Shown one piece after another: positions 32,940 through 42,795 of a stretch of DNA of 64,000 bases; the first letter of the stretch is position 1; each line of letters starts with the position of its first letter. Location of the stretch: NCBI GenBank assembly GCA_019925095.2, contig CM034388.1:26852934-26916933 (forward strand). Reading direction: 5' to 3'. A model generated the notes under the pieces. The model did not search any database, had not been told where the DNA came from, and saw nothing but the letters and a program-made list of their open reading frames with translations. This stretch comes from Dendrolimus kikuchii (lineage: Eukaryota > Arthropoda > Insecta > Lepidoptera > Lasiocampidae). A program made the position numbers and the translations under genes.

Positions 32940-33630
32940 ATATGAACTGTTGAAAAGTCACTTTACAGCGTCTACAGGCTCTTTATGTACAGTAAGATTA
33001 CAGATAGATTAAAAATTGGCAGGTAGTCAAGCAGATATATTTTGTGTAGATATGTACTGCTGAAAAGTAGCTTTACAGCATCTACAAGCTTTTTATGTAC
33101 AGTAAGATTACAGGTAGATTAAAAATCGGCAGGTATTCAAGCAGATATATTTTGTATAGACATGAACTGCTGAAAAGTCGCTTTATAGCGTCTACAGGCT
33201 TTTTATGAACAGTAAGATTACAGGTAGATTAAAAATCGGCAGGTATTTAAGCAGATATATTTTGTATAGAGATGAAGTGCTGAAAAGTCGCTTTACAGCA
33301 TCTACAGGCTTTTTTATGTACAGTAAGATTACAGGTAGATTAAAAATCGGCAGGTATTCAAGCAGATATATTTTGTATAGACATGAACTGCTGAAAAGTA
33401 GCTTTACAGCATCTACAGGCTTTTTTATGTACAGTAAGATTACAGGTAGATTATAAATCGGCAGGTATTCAAGCAGATATATTTTTTATAGACATGAACT
33501 GCTTAAAAGTCGCTTTACAGCGTCTACAGGCTCTTTATGTACAGTAAGATTACAGGTAGATTAAAAATCGGCAGGTATTCAAGCAGATATATTTTTTATA
33601 GACATGAACTGCTTAAAAGTCGCTTTACAG
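32940..33630. repeat. 110-bp minisatellite, about 6.3 units
   Basis: TGAAAAGT (or TTAAAAGT) recurs at 32951, 33061, 33171, 33281, 33392, 33503 and 33613, a period of 110-111. Each unit holds CTTTACAGCGTCTACAGGC, ACAGTAAGATTACAGGTAG and AAGCAGATATATTTTGTATA. The open frame at 33205-33456 only reflects 111-base units and is not a gene. Confidence 0.92.
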
Positions 33631-33749
33631 CCTTCTGATCACCTGACGAGTCAATGAGTCGTTATGATAAATTTTGGTAGAGGCTTATGGCCTCATGGAC
33701 CCTACGGTCCAAGCCTCTCAACAGCAAACGGCACAAACATATAACTCTC

Positions 33750-33885
33750 ACTGAGGGTTGCACTTTTGACACTTGACATCTTTGTCTTTCGTGATCATGG
33801 TTACTGAAAAGTGGCCGAAAGGTTGAAATCAAAATCAATTAAAATACCGCGCTTGAAATCTTTAAAACTTAGTTTTAATCATTTC
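33750..33885. mobile_element. Family H foldback MITE, one half
   Basis: GACACTTGACATCTTTGTCT, then ACTGAAAAGTGGCCGAAAGG and ACCGCGCTTGAAATC match the right half of the palindromic element at 53298-53510. Confidence 0.6.
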
Positions 33886-34432
33886 ATTATTAATTAAATT
33901 ATTTATTTATATTATATTATATTTAATTTAAAATTAATTTAAATCAGCGTTGTGTCGGACATAATTCCGGCACAGCAATATGCTTCGTGCAAATCTTTTT
34001 TTGCTTAAAATGCGGCGTATAAATTCTCAAAATTTGTTATGTATGTAATAATGTATAAGGAATGTAATTACTTGGTTATCTCATCAAATAAAGTCTCTTT
34101 CTTTCTTTCTCTCTATTTCCAATGTAATAATTATAATGCAATTTTTGTGTAATATAATTATGTGAAATGTTTCCTGAAATAAACATATAAATAAATCAAA
34201 TAAGGTAGGGACAACGTGGTTTTAATTTTTTTATACTGTTACACAACATATATAAACGAGGTGGGTAGCAGTGAAATAAAAGCGCGGCGCGGTTGAAATG
34301 TTTACAGTTGCGGTTCCTTTGTTTCTGCCAACAAGCATTGTTAATGTGCAGCAACAAGGCGAAGAGATAACTAGGTTTATTGCACCTAAAAAAGAAATAA
34401 ACATTTTATTTACCCAGGAAATGAATGTACAA

Positions 34433-34435
<3 letters not shown>
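33886..34435. other. No gene seen; AT-rich
   Basis: A CTTT repeat lies at about 34097-34118. No supported feature. Confidence 0.4.

Positions 34436-34436
<1 letters not shown>

Positions 34437-34501
<65 letters not shown>
34437..34501. repeat. (AT)n microsatellite
   Basis: About 32 AT units directly next to a hairpin. Confidence 0.92.
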
Positions 34502-34502
<1 letters not shown>

Positions 34503-34546
34503 GCCCATTTGCTATGAAACCCTCGAGCTTCATAACAAATGGGCGT
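34500..34546. repeat. Near-perfect hairpin
   Basis: ACGCCCATTTGCTATGAA pairs with TTCATAACAAATGGGCGT (one mismatch) around a 10-base loop ACCCTCGAGC. Confidence 0.85.
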
Positions 34547-35341
34547 ACAGACAAAAGTGGAATTTTACACAAGGGACAAAATTGTGAATAAAACAAAACT
34601 AGTTGATTGTATAATTGTATATAGACTGAAATTTGGAATAACCTTCTTTTTAGGTACAACTTGCATACTGACAAGATTTTCTACATTATAACATAGTTAT
34701 ATAGAATAGTTTTTAGTAAACAATAACAAAATGGCATTTTTACGTATACACATATATGTTACAACCAAAGTAATAAATCCGGATATTGTATATATTATCT
34801 AGCCATTATTTATAATGTCTACTCAATTTAGATAAAATGATAATTGACACAGAATTAATCACATTAACTAGCAATTTTATACAATATCTTCGAAGACTTG
34901 GATAATGTAATAAAACAAGTAGGTATAGGTAAAGATTATAAAATTATATTTCAATTTGTCTAAGAATTAAAATAACATTGTCATAGATAATAATTCTACG
35001 TTAATTAATACTATTATAAAGTTAGTTAACTTTAATTTATAAAATAAATTTAAAGCTCACTAGCCATAAAACAAAATTTGAAAAAAAACACAGAGATAAA
35101 TAATTAAAATGAACTGACATGAATTAACTGGGTCATTATTATTATTTATTGTTACAAGCGGGATGAAGAGCGGGAGGGGTAGCAAGTCAGTTAGACCGTA
35201 TTTATTACTTTGGCTAACTTTGACCCACTATTATGAATAATATCCGGATAAAGTGATTAATTTATCACATTGTCTAGTCAATTTTGCTATTATATATAAT
35301 GACGAGTCATTATGTATAATAGCTATTTAATCACTATGACT

Positions 35342-35345
<4 letters not shown>
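34547..35345. other. No gene seen; strongly AT-rich
   Basis: No supported feature. Confidence 0.4.
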
Positions 35346-35431
<86 letters not shown>

Positions 35432-35440
35432 CACACACAC

Positions 35441-35478
<38 letters not shown>
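35346..35478. repeat. (CA)n microsatellite
   Basis: About 65 CA units with two GC interruptions (CACGCACA). Confidence 0.93.
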
Positions 35479-35481
<3 letters not shown>

Positions 35482-35702
35482 AATATATGTTAAAGTCATA
35501 GTGATTATATATAAATGAATCGTAGAAATGTATGTATGCGCATAAGAATGACATTACCGGTTTTGATTAATTTTTTGTGTGTATTTGAGTGGGTTCCCAG
35601 GTGGTTTAGATTCATAATTGGAACCGGTAGTTGACGCTGGGATCATGACAACGTCTGTCAGGACCTGTAGTAAAGAATAAATATAGTTTTTTTTACAAAT
35701 TC
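35479..35702. other. No gene seen
   Basis: No supported feature. Confidence 0.4.
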
Positions 35703-35795
35703 ATAAAACAGGCTGACGGACTTAATGAACAGCGGTTACCGTCGCCTACGGGCGTTGCACAACACCAGAGATGTCATCAACGCAATCTGGCCTCG
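35703..35795 (-). mobile_element. Family T SINE/LINE 3' tail, degenerate
   Basis: AACAGCGGTTACCGTCGCCT with GTTGCACAACACCAGAGATG is the reversed version of the tail at 47580 and 44850, which also resembles the 3' end of family A. Confidence 0.5.
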
Positions 35796-36307
35796 AAGAA
35801 GTTTTATGACATGCGTTTACAAAAAAAACTCATATCGTAGCGTCGTAGGAAACTTCAACTAGGAGTTTATTGGAGTTGTATGTAGTATATTCAATAAATG
35901 GGGTTGAAAATCCTGACTTTTACTACTGATTAGTGAATCATTTTGTAAAAATATTTCGATTATATTAATTAAGGATTTTTATGAAATTTTTATGTCATAC
36001 CTAACATTATGTCAACATTATTTAAATTAATTGTTCATTACGCTCTCTGATTACGGCGTTTTGAGTTCTAATACAAACTTAATTAGATCCCTTCCTTGGA
36101 ACTCGACCATGCCCAATTACCTCCTAAATCTCCACAAGGCCTCAAACGAGGGTATTCTTAGTGCATAATGTATTGCGATGCGTCTTATTATTCGCCCTCC
36201 GGTACAAATAGGAACTAGACTTCCTTGCTTTGGGTGTGTTGCCAAGTAATAAATTTAACCAAACCTGTTGAGATTTTAACTTACTTTCGTACTAATTCTA
36301 TATATAA
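35796..36307. other. No gene seen
   Basis: No supported feature. Confidence 0.4.
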
Positions 36308-36605
36308 ATGAGAATACAATATCCTGCGGCCGGGCGGCCTGTTGTAAGAGGCGACAAAACAATCCACAGCCAGGTTGTAGGGCATTTGTCCGACTGGATG
36401 AATACCACCCCTGGTCTAAAGTATGTCGCCATAACAACCTTGAGTTGTGTTCCGGTATTAGTGACCAGGTTCCAGTCTCCCTTAAGAGAGCAGCAGCGCA
36501 TTTGTAGCACCTTTGGTTTTGCAAATGTCTATAGGTGATGGTAACCGCTTTTCATCAAGTGGGCCATTTGCCTGTCTGCTGAACTCCTGCAATAAAAAAA
36601 ATAAA
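36308..36605 (+). mobile_element. Family A repeat, 5'-truncated
   Basis: Starts AATACAATATCCTGCGGCC and ends CTCCTGCAATAAAAAAAAT. AAATGA occurs before it and after its tail. The 5' breakpoint equals that of the copy at 32371. Confidence 0.85.
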
Positions 36606-36634
36606 AAAAATGAACTGCCCACTAAACTTTTCAC

Positions 36635-36735
36635 TAAATTCACCACTCAACTCGTCACTGTCTTCTATTAAATTTCTCTTCCAACTCTTCACTGTCTTCT
36701 ATTAAACTTCTCTTCCAACTCTTCCGTATGGCACT
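36635..36735. repeat. 36-bp direct repeat, about 2.5 units
   Basis: CACTGTCTTCTATTAAAYTTCTCTTCCAACTCTT repeats at 36655 and 36691. Low complexity, no coding signal. Confidence 0.7.
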
Positions 36736-37315
36736 TGTCGCTTCGCCGTATTGAACTGAACTACCCAGTAGGTGCGCCTTACTCTGCTTATATACCAGGA
36801 ACAATCTTCTGGAACCCATAATTTCGATCTTATTTTCATTATTCTTTTATTTACTATCTATCCCTTTCTAATAATCTATTTATCTGTCTTTTCCTTCCTG
36901 AACTTTTTATTCTAGAATTTTTGTTCATCATCCACCCCTTTCTAAAATGTATCTGTCCTTGTCTTTTTTTCCAGAATCTTCTACATTTTCTAAAACTTCT
37001 GAAACCAACTAGATCGTCCCACCATCGCTCGCCACAATACTCAACTTTTAATAGAATACAATAAAATTCTAATTAATAAAAAATGTTATATCTTCTACGG
37101 TTTTAATGTGTATAAAGTAATATTTTTATGATAGTTAATAGTTACCACGTCTAGAAATAAGTTTAAATTACAAAGTCAAAGCCCAAATCTGAAAGCGTGA
37201 TAGTTTCTCAGTAAAGTGTACCACAAAAATGCATAGATCGTGTGACATAGTGATAAACCACAGGGCAAAGCTTCGAATACGATGTCCAAATCATCATTAA
37301 TAAAAAAAAAACATT
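36736..37315. other. No gene seen
   Basis: No supported feature. Confidence 0.4.
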
Positions 37316-37321
37316 ATAATA

Positions 37322-37490
37322 AATAATAAAACTATGTTTTAACGGTTTTAAGCACGTTAATTTATTTGATTTTTGTTATGCCGATGTCTCGGCCATTTTT
37401 CAGTGGCCGTGATCACGGAAAACAAAGATGTCAAGTGTCAATGAGTATTGTTAAAGTTTTATTTAGCCTACCGCCAACTTTTTCATTTTA
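37322..37490. mobile_element. Family H foldback MITE
   Basis: TTTTAACGGTTTTAAGCACG, GCCGATGTCTCGGCC and TCAGTGGCCGTGATCACGG match 53310-53430. Only the left half is well kept. Confidence 0.6.
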
Positions 37491-38384
37491 ATTACTTAGT
37501 TTTAATTTTGTTTATGGTTATTATTTACTCTATGGGAGCCTAATCTAATTTACCACCGCTTCGCAATATGTTGTGCCTTAAAGAGAAAACATGCTTAGCT
37601 CTAATATTTTATACGATATTAAAATAGGTGGGAGGAAAATTAAAAGGAAAATATTAATCAAGTTGGTTTGTATTTCGGTGCATGCAGTTTGTTTTCATTG
37701 TTTTGATAAGTAAATAAAAAAATGCCTATTATTTCCCTGTTTCTAAGTTTCCATACTCTGGCAACTCCGACGCAGCCGTCCCCAACAGCTCCCTTTCAAG
37801 CACACAATACTCTAATTGGTCCCATTGTGACCAGGTAAACGTGACCGGTTTGGGCACGTGCCTTTCTTATTTTACTTTACTGTTTTTGAACAGCTTCAAA
37901 GACTGTGTAAGGCTGAACAGATTTATGTTCTGAATTTATAGCGGTAGTTTTTTGAAATTACTCACTAACGAAAAAGCGTGGTCGAAATTCGACCATAACA
38001 ATTAATGTCAAAGACTATATTTCTATAATCACGGATTTCGCCAAGGCTACACAGGTTAATTTGACTTGAACAATAAACAAAAGACTATATATGCGTGTGT
38101 GTGTAATTTTTTTTATTGATTTAATCTATTTTTTATGCATAATGTTTAAAAAATATTACCATTCATCGCTTCTTCTCTATATAAACTATAAGTGTGCGAA
38201 ATTTCACACTCCTCCCTCCGCGTAATTTTCGTAAAAATGGGTACAAAGTTTCTGCTTCACATATTAATATATAGAAAATACTAGATGTATCTAGCTTACC
38301 CTAAACTAAGCTAAGCACGATGTACGGTTAAGATATGTGTTCTAATAAACGGCGGGATGTTTAAAAAATATATCTAACCATAAA
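37491..38384. other. No gene seen
   Basis: A GC-richer patch at 37750-37865 has no readable frame. CTCCTCCCTCCGCGTAATTT at about 38205-38225 looks like a dispersed repeat without a second copy here. Confidence 0.35.
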
Positions 38385-38465
38385 CATCTCACTACTTGGG
38401 GTTTCTAATTATTAGGAGGACAGATGGTATACTCGCCACGTTGTGTAAGGCTGGCTTTAGATTCA
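38385..38465 (-). mobile_element. Family C SINE, 3' fragment
   Basis: TAGGAGGACAGATGGTATAC and CGCCACGTTGTGTAAGGC fit the reversed 3' part of SINE C. Confidence 0.45.
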
Positions 38466-38514
38466 CGTGAGCATGTAATGATTGTAATTTATATTAAATT
38501 ATATTATTACAAAT

Positions 38515-39030
38515 TACAGTCCATAAACGTCCAACTACGGCGCTTGCTTCTCCTAATTTTTTAGGGGAACGGATAGTATCGGTATCTGCCACGCTTATCC
38601 AAGGCAAATTGGACCTAATTATGCAAAACAGAACCAATCAACAAACATGCCAAAATTGGGTTAAGGAAGCAGAAGACTTTCAAAATGCACCTTCTATCGA
38701 CTCAATAAAAATCATAACGAGAAAATATAATATACAATATTCTAAATGTTTTTTCCAAAATATAGACATATTTTTGTGTACGCAAAATTTTAATAAAAAC
38801 GGCTTTTTCTCAAAACTGTCAGTATGTAGGTTGGTTCCATTCTGCATAAGTAGGTCCAATTGGCGGCTTTGACATATCGGTTATCTCGATGTGCATTTTT
38901 ATCACAAAGTTTTCTTCACCCTTATGATGTGGCAATTGTGACAATATGCAAATCAAGTCATAAAACTGCCTAAGTGGTGCATGCTTTCAGGGCAGATTTG
39001 GAACCTGCATCTTCTGAATTTGGATTGCGA
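38515..39030 (-). mobile_element. Family C SINE split by a MITE
   Basis: The reversed SINE runs from CCATAAACGTCCAACTACGG to CCACGCTTATCCAAGGC, is interrupted at about 38608-38860, and resumes CGGCTTTGACATATCGG to its tRNA-like head near 39020. Box B is decayed (TTTGGAACC). Confidence 0.72.
38608..38860. mobile_element. MITE with ~30-bp terminal inverted repeats
   Basis: ATTGGACCTAATTATGC at the left pairs with GCATAAGTAGGTCCAAT at the right, and the match continues to GAACCAA/TTGGTTC. The 190-bp interior has no transposase; its open frame is AT-driven. ATTGG beside the ends blurs the target duplication. Superfamily unknown. Confidence 0.78.
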
Positions 39031-39126
39031 GTGCGCTAATATGTAAATTAAATACAATATGTAAATCGGAGCAGAATTATTACCTAAGTGCTTAAGTCTT
39101 CAGGCCAGGATTCAAACGCGTGTTAT

Positions 39127-39558
39127 CATTAGCTATGGAGATTTGTTACATCAAAGGTGCTACCGATGTTTTGCTGCTCTCTAAAGGGAGACTAGAACCT
39201 GGCTACTAAAGTCGGAACGCAACTCAAGGAAGTTATGACGGGCAAATTCTCTACCACCTGGCTGTGGGTTGTTTTGTCGCCTCTTAGGACAGGCCGCCCA
39301 GCCGCATGAAATTTTATTCATTGTCCATTCCTGCAAGGAGGAGCTGGGCAAATTCTCTACCACTTGGCTGTGGGTTGTTTTGTCGCCTCTTACGACAGGC
39401 CGCCCAGCCGCATGATATTTTATTCATTGTCCATTCCTGCAAGGAGGAGCTGGGCAAATTCTCTACCACCTGGCTGTGGGTTGTTTTGTCGCCTCTTACG
39501 ACAGGCCGCCCAGCCGCATGAAATTGTATTCTTTCTCCATTTCTGCAAGGAGGAGCTG
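39127..39558 (-). mobile_element. Family A repeat with 5' end triplicated
   Basis: A reversed copy whose tail is decayed. The 5' part from GGGCAAATTCTCTACCACC to CTGCAAGGAGGAGCT is present three times (starts at about 39241, 39347 and 39453), a period of 106. The consensus has this block once. Confidence 0.82.
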
Positions 39559-40182
39559 ATATCTGAATATACCAGACCTTTATCTAAAACGTCAATATAA
39601 TTTTAACAAAATTAATAAACTGAGCTTATCTACGTTACGAATTAAATTAAACAATGATCATCAAATATAAACTTCAGCCACTACTCCAAATAGACCCCTG
39701 GGTACCTCAAAATAAATAGAATTAAATTAGGATGGGCACCCTTTGTTCTTGCTTGTAATAATAGGAGCTAGTGACGACGGTTTAATTAATCGCTCGTAAT
39801 CAAATCAGCGGGGGGCCTAATAGGTGCCTTTCATAAGTAGAGCTCTTCTCGAGATACTTGCCGTTTGGGTGACACTGAGTTGTTTTCCTTTCAAAGCTTA
39901 TTAGTAAATCCCTCAACAAAATACGAGGTGGTAGTGGTGCCAAGGGTAAAATTTCGAGGTTCTTCCCCACCTCCCCTAAAGCACACCACGTAACGGTGCT
40001 TATATATAATTGCCCTACCTCCTGGACTGGAGCAGCCTTTGATATCTAACTCAAGAACAGTGAACGGCAGGACAATCATATCAATCATATGGGAAGGAAA
40101 ATCAACCAATAACCTTAATCTCCCGAAACTGCACTTCTACCAATTCGGTTAATATTTATAATTTATTCTTATATTGTACTTC
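39559..40182. other. Unassigned; one unrecognised minus-strand open frame
   Basis: The minus frame 39891-40109 begins MVDFPSHMIDMIVLPFTVLE and includes GGGEEPRNFTLGT. No domain or homologue is recognised and no second copy is in the window, so it is not called as a gene. Confidence 0.3.
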
Positions 40183-40332
40183 AAAACGCCTAGTGGACAA
40201 AACAGGAGACCGGAAGGCTGGAGTTTACCTCGCTCAAAGGATTAGCCTTTGTATCCAGCGAGGTAATGCTGCCAGCCTTCTAGGTACAATGCCCAGCGAC
40301 AGTGGTCTGGTGGGGCTGGACGGGCTTTAATA
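40183..40332 (+). pseudogene. Family J LINE tail, copy 5
   Basis: Reads KRLVDKTGDRKAGVYLAQRI, SLCIQRGNAASLLGTM, then SDSGLVGLDGL and a stop. The cleanest J end in the window; T-run and AT-rich 3' flank follow. Confidence 0.75.
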
Positions 40333-40562
40333 TAGGTTTTATTTTAATATTAGTTTTTTTTTTTTTTTACTATTGTATATATATTTTTAAGTTAGGTTTA
40401 TTTATAGGATATTTTAGATTTTTAATTAATATTAATTTGTATAGGCTATAAAATAATACAACTATTGATTTAAAGAAAATAAATAATAAAATCTAAAAAA
40501 AAAAAAAATTATGATTAGGTTCTTCTTATATTTCAATATTTATCATGGTGGATATACTACCA
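40333..40562. other. AT-rich 3' flank of J
   Basis: May be its 3' UTR. No other feature. Confidence 0.4.
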
Positions 40563-40564
40563 AT

Positions 40565-40790
40565 CAAGATGAAGCGCTTTGCTTCATCTTTTCTAGTGCA
40601 CACTGCTGAAGAGTGGAATAATTTGCCGGAGTCTGTTTTTCCTGACAGATACAATCTTGAAATCAAGTCACGAGTGAATATGTATCTTCTAAGTAAGCAT
40701 CTTCCATCTTAGATCGCGCTATCACTCAAGATCAGGTGAAATAGTGGTTAAACGCAAACCTATAGACATCCATTAAAAATACGTATATTC
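40565..40790 (+). pseudogene. Family K LINE protein, C-terminal tail
   Basis: MKRFASSFLVHTAEEWNNLP corresponds to [15 protein letters not shown] of 16190-16225. The rest (CCTGACAGATACAATCTTGA) continues with one frameshift to the usual 3' end. Confidence 0.65.
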
Positions 40791-40799
40791 GTAATGTAG

Positions 40800-40935
40800 A
40801 ATATAATAGAATATTCTTTATTACACAAAGGAATATAGTTTACATGAGTATTAACAATCATTTTAATATTACAATCGGCATCTTATAGCTTACAGCGATT
40901 TCTTCCAGGCAGCCTTCTGAAAATAGATACACGTA
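40800..40935 (-). mobile_element. Family L retroelement 3' tail
   Basis: GAATATTCTTTATTACACAA at the left and ACAGCGATTTCTTCCAGGCA at the right. The internal GGCGGCC is changed to CGGCATC. Confidence 0.5.
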
Positions 40936-41155
40936 GAAGAATGGGTGGGTAACCAGTGCGCAACATACGTCTGAATATTGATAATAAAATATGAAATTTA
41001 ATTAATAAAATTCTAATTATACATACACAAGTGAATTATGTATGTATTCCACTATATAAATATATGAATACTGTATAAATTATATATGTATAGATATAGA
41101 TATATAAATGTAATTATATAAAACTACATATATAACTGCTTGGCTTCACTGAATA

Positions 41156-41221
41156 ACTGACTGTCTGAGCAACCGCTCAGACAGTCAGTCAGCCAGTCAA
41201 CCGACTGGCTGACTGACTGTC
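41156..41221. repeat. Two overlapping perfect hairpins with AACC loops
   Basis: Hairpin 1: ACTGACTGTCTGAGC (41156-41170), loop AACC, GCTCAGACAGTCAGT (41175-41189). Hairpin 2: arms 41180-41198 and 41203-41221, loop AACC, 19 perfect pairs. They share 41180-41189, so only one can form at a time. SINE D follows immediately. Confidence 0.85.
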
Positions 41222-41229
41222 ATGTGACT

Positions 41230-41475
41230 GACGGCCTCTGTGGTTGAGCGAGCTAAGCCTTTGCCGGCCTACCTCACTGCAACGCAGAGGCTCCGGGTTC
41301 GATTCCTGGTATAGTAAATTTCGGAAACGTATTTTCTCCGTTATTTACTATGGTCTGGGTGTCTGGGATCGGCCCCAGAGTAGTACGTTGTATATTACCC
41401 ATAACACAAGCGTAACTTGCTTAATTTGGAGTTATACAATATGTGTTTGTCTGCCGATTATTATTATTATTATAT
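41230..41475 (+). mobile_element. Family D tRNA-derived SINE, full length
   Basis: The head GCCTCTGTGGTTGAGCG (box A-like TGGTTGAGCG) and GGTTCGATTCC at 41296-41306 (box B) give a polymerase III promoter. The body has GGGATCGGCCCCAGAGTAG, CACAAGCGTAACTTGCTTAA and an ATT-repeat tail. Other copies: 49621, 52404 and 62758. Confidence 0.8.
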
Positions 41476-41494
41476 GTCAGTCAACCAGTCAGTC

Positions 41495-42108
41495 ACTGCT
41501 TGAGTGATATATGACAGTGACTGGCACAGCCCAAACTACTGGGGCTAGGAACATGTAAACTTGTATGCGGGTTCCTTTTATGTTGTAGTTGCGCACTAGA
41601 AAGGATTTTTAAAAAGTTAACCCCTAAAAGGGTTAAAAATGGGATAAAAGTTTGTATGAAAATACATCATTTTTAAAGTAAGAAACAAATATATATAAGT
41701 ATAGATCTGCACATGCACTTCCTCACAACACCAGCATGTAACAGATACACTCTACATTAGTATAAGTTTAGTATTAAAATTAGAATAAATTAATATAATA
41801 AGTTATTCTTAAGGTACACCAAAACATAAAAATTACTACATATAATGTCACATACACTAACAAAAATAAAGAATAAGCGTGTATGGAGTCTCAAATTTTT
41901 CATAGAAATTAAGTAGTAAAAAGGATACGGAACTCGAGTCCGTAGAGATATTAATAATAATAAAAAAATAAAAAAAGTAAGAAACACAAAATTTCATATA
42001 CCTATTTTTGGTTAGAAATATCGGTGTTTTTAGAAATTCAATGTTTACTTTTTTGACTAATAATGACTATTTTTAATCTACGCGAGCGAAGCCGTTGGCA
42101 ACAGCTAG
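41495..42108 (+). mobile_element. Helitron-like element split by family V
   Basis: The right end CGAGCGAAGCCGTTGGCAAC then AGCTAG|T is a Helitron 3' terminus (CTAG 42105-42108). Upstream GCGGGTTCCTTTTATGTTGT and AACCCCTAAAAGGGTTAAAA are typical of a long lepidopteran Helitron family. The 5' end is not exact. Confidence 0.6.
41688..41973 (+). mobile_element. Family V retroelement insertion with 13-bp duplication
   Basis: The 5'-truncated V 3' region (matches 4455-4720 reversed) ends in AATAATAATAAAAAAATAA. AAAGTAAGAAACA flanks it at 41675-41687 and 41974-41986. Confidence 0.75.
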
Positions 42109-42540
42109 TTCATTACAAACTTACCTATATTAAAAAAAAACCAATGTTTGTCTGTATCGTATGTCGTTCTAAAATACAATGTAAATACGTACATAATCAT
42201 TTTTATCAAGAGAATTAAATATTCTAATTTTCTCACTTTCAAAAGTATAACACAAGAATAAGACTTATAAGTTTTAAGCTCTCATATAAAGAACATTTGA
42301 ATTCTAACTAATATCTAGTTAATTAATTTTGTTATAAGCATAATTAAATTAATGTCCAATTCAATATTAAATTCCATATCAGTTGCGACAGTCTAGAAAC
42401 TTTTAACGAGATGTTTACAAGTTACTTTAATGAAATTACTGAATTCATTTCAAACATTTAAAATAATATATTCTAAAATATCACATTTATATTTGTAGTG
42501 TCAGCCCATATACACCGAGTTTCTTGGGTCTGGTCTAACC
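42109..42540. other. No gene seen; AT-rich
   Basis: No supported feature. Confidence 0.4.
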
Positions 42541-42542
42541 AT

Positions 42543-42795
42543 TTTTTTTATTAATGAAGCACACCAGCTAGATCGATGGTCCATCTGATGGAAACTGGTT
42601 ACCACTGTCTATGTTTATTATTTTGATTTACATTTCGTTCTACTTTTATTATTTTTCATTGCATAAGTTCAGTACTACAAATGCGCTGCCGCTCTCTTCG
42701 TGGAGACTGGAACCTGGCCGCTAATGCTGGAACACAACTCAAGGTTGTTACTCTAAACCAGGGTGGGTTATTTTGTCGCCTCTTACGATAGGGCG
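42543..42795 (-). mobile_element. Two degenerate family A / tail fragments
   Basis: GATGGAAACTGGTTACCACT (near 42590) is a reversed tail. TGCATAAGTTCAGTACTACA (from 42661) starts a reversed A copy missing several blocks and ending at TCTTACGATAGGGCGCC. Confidence 0.65.

Noticed and set aside
33205..33456. 83-residue frame with a 37-residue repeat
   Set aside because: It is just the minisatellite read where the period happens to be 111; most units are 110 and shift the frame.
35327..35554. Cysteine/valine-repeat frame
   Set aside because: Translation of the CA microsatellite.
38609..38872. 87-residue frame in the MITE
   Set aside because: Runs through both inverted ends of the MITE; no transposase motif.
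39891..40109. 72-residue minus-strand gene
   Set aside because: No domain, homologue or context; could be chance in a less AT-rich stretch.
41230..41310. tRNA gene
   Set aside because: Same head repeated in four SINE D copies with a long non-tRNA body.
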